A DNA stretch of 64,000 bases, taken from the NCBI GenBank assembly GCA_030704615.1, contig CM060734.1:28846042-28910041 (forward strand). The letters are read 5' to 3'. This DNA is from Takakia lepidozioides. Lineage: Eukaryota > Streptophyta > Takakiopsida > Takakiales > Takakiaceae. Position numbers and translations under genes: made by a program. Below the pieces are notes generated by a model that saw only the letters and a program-made list of their open reading frames with translations, ran no database searches and was not told the origin of the DNA. Shown here one piece after another: positions 59,201 to 64,000 of this stretch; positions within the stretch are counted from its first letter, which is position 1, and every line of letters begins with the position of its first letter.

Positions 59201-62200
59201 TATGCCTTCTAATGGGGTAGTTGGGACTAATGTGAATTTATTGGGGGTGCCAACAGCAATGTGCGAAACAACAATCTAACAGGGCCCATTCCAGACAGTA
59301 TTGGCAACTGCACGTCTTTCCAAATCATGTATCCAGCCTTTCCCCACAGATGTAGGCGATAACTTTGAAGTCAGCAACCTTGATTGAGTGAATTTTACCA
59401 CTGCATGTCACCAAAGTTGCTGCAGTGTCTCCGTGCTTCTGCATTTATGCAAGTAGTAGTGCACTGAGGCTTTTGAAGCTACTACTTTTGGCAGGGATCT
59501 GAGCTACAATGACTTGACTGGAGAGATTCCCTACAATATAGGCTATCTTCAAGTGAGCACATTGTAAGTGTGTCCTGTACTTAAAAGGTATTCAATATTG
59601 CTTGTGGCCAAAGTGTCGAGAGTATGGGGATGTGGAGAACCCTGGGGTGGTTTTGGTAATACATACTAAGGCAGGCGAATGTGTTTTGTCAGGTCCCTTG
59701 AAGGCAATAGGTTTACTGGAAGAATACCCGATGTGCTTGGACTGATGCAAGCCCTGGTGATTTTGTAAGTTGTTCCATGTCGATGCTTACATCTATCACT
59801 GTATTATGTTGCTTCCTTCTAGTAACTTAGCTGTGCCTCTGCTATTCATGTGCAGTTGGTTTAGCACAGGATGTGGGTGATCTAAGTCCTCAGTTAGACA
59901 GTTTTCTTCAATGAACCAAATCAATGTAGCTTTTCCATTGGTCCCATGTTAGGACATGATTTAAGTGCTGGTCAGATAAAGTTTCCACTCCTGTACCTGA
60001 TCTTTCTTTGTGTTCTGCAGAGACCTTAGTGGAAATCGGTTCGAGGGGGCTATCCCTCCAATACTTGGAATTCTCACGTCTCTAACCAAATTGTAAGAAG
60101 CTAACACTTGGAGGTTTCAGCCAGATACGAACTAGATGTATCAAAAGATGGTGGGTTAGAACCTGTTGGCCATTCTCTCGAGTTGGATGCTCCTTTTACT
60201 ATTAATATCTTTGTGCATTGCTCTGACCAATTCTGGAATATTCTTTGCAGGTACTTGTATGACAACCTTCTGAAGGGATCCATTCCCCCTGAGCTTGGAG
60301 ACATGTCAAGGCTGAATTACTTGTAAGACCCACATGGCTATCTCTAGGTATTTTGGGTTTTGTAAAGTAGTGATTGAAGTTTAACCTGCGTTGCTGAGAC
60401 ACTCTCTATTTGTGTGCTGTGCAGAGAACTTGACAGAAATCAACTCAGTGGCGAGATCCCTCCCGAGTTTAGCAGTCTCACTGATCTCTTTGAACTGTGA
60501 GACAAACAACTTTTCCTTGGGTTTGTTAGGCACCTTCTGTTCCTCTATGCTTCCTTAAGTTTTTCCTTGGTAAAAATGAACCTAGTAGCCAGTGTTCAGA
60601 GCTGTACTATCCCTTGTCTCCTCATTCATCACTTGCCGGTTCTTCATTTACAGTAAGGCTGAGGGTATAGAACACTCACCTCACAGGATCCCTTTTCTAT
60701 ATGGGATCCTCGTTAATAACTGCATTAGACATGTTCAGTGCTACTAGGATCTAAAAATGCTTTGAAACCAGAGCCTCTCTTCAAGAAATAACTGACCAAA
60801 GGGTTCTGGATGGCTTGGCCAGGAAGCTTTCAGACAATAATCTAACCGGACCAATCCCAGAGAACATCAGCTCCCTGGCAGCATTAAATGTCATGTAAGA
60901 TTGTCTCTCAATCTCCTCATGCCTTTGCACATCGAATGCAACTATTGCATGTATGAAATCCGTTGCTTTACCATTTTTCTTTTTGTATGGCTTCACTTGC
61001 TGGGTCTGATTTCTTCTTTGTGTTGTCTGTTGAATTAAAGGCTAAATATGTTATCTCCATGTCTCATCCCTTGGGTACTTTCCTGTGCTGGCTCAGGTCC
61101 CTTGGAAGGCCTAACAACCATTTCACATCAAGTTGTGGGTTTAAGGGGTGTCAATAAAATTTATTTTTCATTGGTTTTAAAATCATTAAACCAATTTGGA
61201 CGCTCCGCTTAGACTTGAGATATGTGACATCCACAGGTGTAATTGTTCACCTGGTATTATCTAATTTGTCAGGGATTTGCATGGGAACTTCCTGAATGGG
61301 ACCATCCTACCTCAGCTTGCAAGACTTGACAATCTCACCTACCTGTAAGTGATCATGTGGCCCCAGTTATTGAGTGCTCTCTTAACCTTGTACTCAAACC
61401 CCTTTTGATCTATATGCACACATTATGTGTTGTCAACTTGGTTGTTATTGAATTTGTGTTACATTCTCAATATACCCACCCTCTTCATACCACGCTTCTG
61501 TAGCCTAACAGTCTGCTTTGATGTTAGAAATTTATCTTCCAATCTCTTCACGGGGAGCATTCCGGAGGAGATAGGGAATATCCTGAACCTTGACAAATTG
61601 TAAGTGCACCTTACCAGCTCCTTTCATTTGTTGGGATTTCTCAAAGATTTCACGGATGCATTCCCTGTCTAGTATAGAAAGTCCAGCAAACAGATGAAGG
61701 TAGGTCTCTTTTAGGCTGAATCAATTTTGTTCAGCTTTTTGAGCTGAGGTGGAAGTCTTAACAGCAGGTGGGGTTGTTTTTTCCACCCAGACCATATAAG
61801 GCCATGTGTAGCGCTGTGTAACATTTAAGGATGTGTTGCATGCTTTGAGAGTCTGTTCTAACCGAAATCCGGTGACATTGTTTGTGCAGGGATTTGTCAC
61901 CCCTGACGTTAACCCTAACACCAGATTGTTGTAATTCAGAGCTCTAGGTATTTAGCATTTGTCGATTCTGTATATGAACCTAAGCTTTCCATCGTCACCA
62001 TCATGAAGGTCTCAGTAAGTTGTTAGCCATGCTTGGTTGGAGATTCTTGGATTGTTCTATTTCTGGAGAAGTCTGGATAGAGTTCAAGGCTGAATTTTCT
62101 GGATAGCATGGTTATAGGTCTTGACAGGACACTAAAATGTAAAGAAGATGCGATCTGAAATCAACACGACAGCTGCATCGTTCCTGCTGCCTGAACTGGA

Positions 62201-63749
62201 TGTTCTAAAGAGTATAGCTAGGAAATCATGTGTGATTGAGGCTATTTTATTGCTTTCAAGCTGTCAAATTTGTAGCATGTCATGAATTGGCTGTGTAGGT
62301 CTCATTTGCGAGTGCGCCTTGAAATAATCCAGATTTGACATTGATCAACCGTTGGGATGCTTGGAGTCACAAGCATTGGCTTTGATTATCATACCGTTAG
62401 ATGAGAACTGCAATGAGCCCACATTCCTTAGGTAAGGTTATTCATGAAGGGTATGTTTTTTGCACGAGCTCTGGCGGGTTTTGAATACTGATGTGTATTG
62501 GTGAACAAATGCTTATACCATTAGGTGTGTTCTTTCTCTCTCTCTCTCTCTCTCTCAGTATCCTTGGCAGAACTTCTAGGTCTAACAGTGAGGGGTCCTC
62601 TGATGAATGGAAGGACACAGTTGGTAAAACTGTTCCTATGATTCAAAACAGCCCTGATGAACTGGAGTATATTTCAAAAGCCTACAACGCTCCCATTAGT
62701 TCTTCTGAGATTGTGGAAGTAATTGAACATCTAAATGGATATAAAGCAGGTGGTCCTGATGGCATAGTCAACGAGCTTATCAAGCACGGTGGCGATCCCA
62801 TGATAGAGGCCCTAGTTCTCCTCTTTAACCTTATCTGGAAGACTGAAATGAACCCCTTTCGCTGGCGACAGGGGGTCATTGTCAATCTATATAAGAAGGG
62901 TGACAGAGAAGACCCGGGGAACTATTGTGGCATCACGCTTCTCAATGCTGTTGGCAAGATATTTTGCAGAGTTATAAGTACTCGACTCGAGGTTGATCTG
63001 GAATCTAGAGGCTGTTTTCACGAAGGCCAAGCTGGCTTTCGGCGAAACGGACATACCTTCATCAATTGGCAGCCTCGAGCACTTGCGTATCATGTAATGT
63101 TTGTGTACCATGTCTCACTCGACCTTTCAGAGGATAGTTCAATTTACTTCATCAATGTCTTTTGGTACAACACATCAACAGGAATGAAAACAATGCAGTT
63201 GGAGTAAGTGGCCCATGAGCCTGTGCTTGAACCAGGTTTTGGTTCTTTTTCAGAAATTTGCATGGCAACAAGCTGAGAGGGCAGGTTCCAAAATTTCTCG
63301 GCAACTTGACAAGCCTTAACTCACTGTGAGTCTACTGGAGGATTACACTTCTGTGAATCATCTGTTCAGACATCATCAGGGAGTTGAATGATCTGTCACT
63401 AAGATACTTTGGGGACTGCAGGGATTTGTCACACAACAATTTTCAGGGAGTAATACCACCAGAGCTAGGCCAACTTCAGGAATTGGACTCCTTGTGAGAT
63501 AATTACTGTCCCTTTCTCTTTGGTTGAGTACACATTCAAGGTGTTTTGGACTGATTTCCTGGATTTGCTGAATGGATTACTTGGGCAACTGGACCTGGTG
63601 CAATAGGTGGCAAGATATATGTGGAGATGTAGTTAAGTCAGTAAGGCAGCGTACAAATGATCATTGAAATTTTCCAGGAGCTTGGCCTACAATAATCTAT
63701 CAGGTGCCATTCCAGTGCAGCTTGTGGACTGCTTCAGCCTCAAGTCCAT
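56195..63749 (+). CDS. ER: ERECTA-family LRR receptor-like kinase, ectodomain exons; right end missing
   Basis: ERECTA kinases perceive EPF/EPFL peptides at the plasma membrane in land plants and control organ shape and epidermal patterning. The window holds a signal-peptide exon (56195-56291), the N-cap exon (57089-57224) and 18 LRR exons starting at 57494, 57806, 58179, 58431, 58639, 58920, 59257, 59495, 59693, 60021, 60251, 60425, 60823, 61273, 61528, 63254, 63422 and 63678. Sixteen are 72 bp (24 residues, phase-locked), one is 69 bp and one 73 bp. Family marks are YNNVTFQVTGL, LIYWNEALQYL in LRR5, NNLTGPIPDSIGNCTSFQ in LRR7, and a 23-residue LRR8 (GEIPYNIGYLQVSTL) as in ERECTA. The transmembrane segment and kinase are not in the window. 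Lesions: TGA in LRR2, an extra base in LRR5, and no exon for LRR16. It is therefore a pseudogene or carries assembly errors. Confidence 0.85.
57089..57224 (+). CDS. ER: ERECTA-like exon 2: LRR N-terminal cap
   Basis: STLLDVKKSFLNG, then LNDWNEGSQTPCQWRGVTYN is the usual cap before the first LRR. Most plant LRR kinases have a paired Cys, of which one is seen here (PCQWRGV). It ends at a GTAAGT donor. Confidence 0.8.
57806..57877 (+). pseudogene. ER: ERECTA-like LRR2 exon with in-frame TGA
   Basis: The 72-bp exon reads DLSENN, stop (TGA 57825-57827), then SGQIPAEISNCTSLTTL. The stop takes the place of the leucine in the LxxNxLSG core. The donor is GTGAAT rather than GTAAGT. Confidence 0.75.
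58639..58711 (+). pseudogene. ER: ERECTA-like LRR5 exon with one extra base
   Basis: The exon is 73 bp, where its neighbours are 72. It reads DLQYNQLSGPIP, then needs a shift within CCCTT to give SLIYWNEALQYL, the family-specific end of LRR5. The extra base is probably one C of a CCC run. Confidence 0.75.
61600..63253. other. Enlarged ERECTA intron where the LRR16 exon should be
   Basis: By comparison with ERECTA, an exon is missing between LRR15 (61528-61599) and LRR17 (63254-63325). An acceptor followed by GGATTTGTC (61890-61899, encoding the DLS start of an LRR) is present, but the rest of the repeat is not. The interval also holds a LINE reverse-transcriptase fragment. Confidence 0.5.
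62560..63090 (+). mobile_element. LINE reverse-transcriptase N-terminal fragment
   Basis: The open frame reads ISSSEIVEVIEHLNGYKAGG, PDGIVNELIKHGG, WRQGVIVNLYKKGDREDPGN, then YCGITLLNAVGKIFCRVIST and a GQAGFRRN block: fingers and palm entry of a LINE reverse transcriptase. The catalytic FADD box is absent. A CT run (62531-62557) lies just 5'. It may be from the LINE2 family, whose 3' ends occur elsewhere in the window; that is not shown. Confidence 0.75.
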
Positions 63750-63899
63750 GTAAATTCTACTTTCCAGTGGATCCTTTGGATTGATGTGCTCTGCTATTCA
63801 GGTTTAACCTTGTGTCTCTCTTATCTGTTTTCCCGATGCATATGCCACAGATGGCACTCATCAACATCCATCTCTGCTTGTTTTACACCTTAGACTAAC

Positions 63900-64000
63900 G
63901 AAGGGCGAATAAAGCTCTTGTTTCATGATCTCTCTTGTACTATAACCTCTTCAAGCTTTCCGTGGATGTTATAAAGTATCACTCCTTTATTTCTTTCTTT
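63900..64000 (+). mobile_element. LINE2 3' tail, copy 4, at the window edge
   Basis: 'Cttcaagctttccgtggatgttataaagta' matches the 3' ends of copies at 33.7 and 36.4 kb. The copy runs to, or past, the right edge and interrupts the ERECTA locus after LRR19. Confidence 0.65.

Noticed and set aside
1-64000. tRNA or rRNA genes
   Set aside because: No cloverleaf with conserved A and B box spacing and no rRNA core sequence was noticed on reading. A covariance-model scan was not possible here.

Overview
This is nuclear DNA from a streptophyte plant or alga with an intron-rich, transposon-packed genome. Two host loci are recognisable. Exons of an EARLY STARVATION1 (ESV1)-type starch-binding protein run from about 29.4 to 37.1 kb. 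The extracellular part of an ERECTA-family LRR receptor kinase, with one exon per leucine-rich repeat, runs from 56.2 kb off the right edge. ESV1 points to a green-lineage plastid and ERECTA to land plants or their closest algal relatives. A charophyte such as a Chara-type alga, or a bryophyte, would fit, but the sequence alone does not name the species. I found no tRNA, rRNA or prokaryotic gene.

Layout. 0-7.1 kb: pieces of an RNase H-bearing LINE, and a decayed Ty3/gypsy element on the minus strand that ends in a PHD finger and has an apparent LTR of only 85 bp. The gypsy element is interrupted by a LINE fragment and by a 1.66-kb non-autonomous MULE-like element (A) with a perfect 9-bp target duplication. 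7.1-21.9 kb: a C-rich LINE ORF1 region split by a 10.1-kb MULE-like element (B, 10186-20295, perfect 9-bp target duplication). 21.9-25.8 kb: solo LTR and LINE debris. 25.8-29.4 kb: mostly unassigned. 29.4-37.1 kb: the ESV1 gene, with LINE fragments in its introns. 38.2-43.5 kb: LINE debris, a second broken copy (C) of the B-type cargo gene with a MULE-like right end, and a cluster of palindromes (D). 44.45-51.8 kb: a nearly full-length L1-type LINE. 51.87-52.72 kb: a TTAA-flanked piggyBac-like short element. 53.36-55.53 kb: an element with inverted arms of about 600 bp. 56.2-64 kb: ERECTA ectodomain exons with a LINE reverse-transcriptase fragment in one intron.

The most unusual system is element B. 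It carries a decayed MULE/SWIM transposase on the plus strand. Divergently, it carries a multi-exon gene whose exons encode a ParB-like segment followed by a beta-class DNA amino-methyltransferase-like fold (motif IV, then VI, then I at the C-terminus). The introns of that gene hold at least nine copies of a 20-24 bp palindrome. Elements A and C, and cluster D, each hold their own different palindrome family, so element-specific palindrome clusters look like a recurring property of this group. Decay is widespread, and several stop codons fall where a tryptophan is expected; copies B and C confirm one such site in each other.
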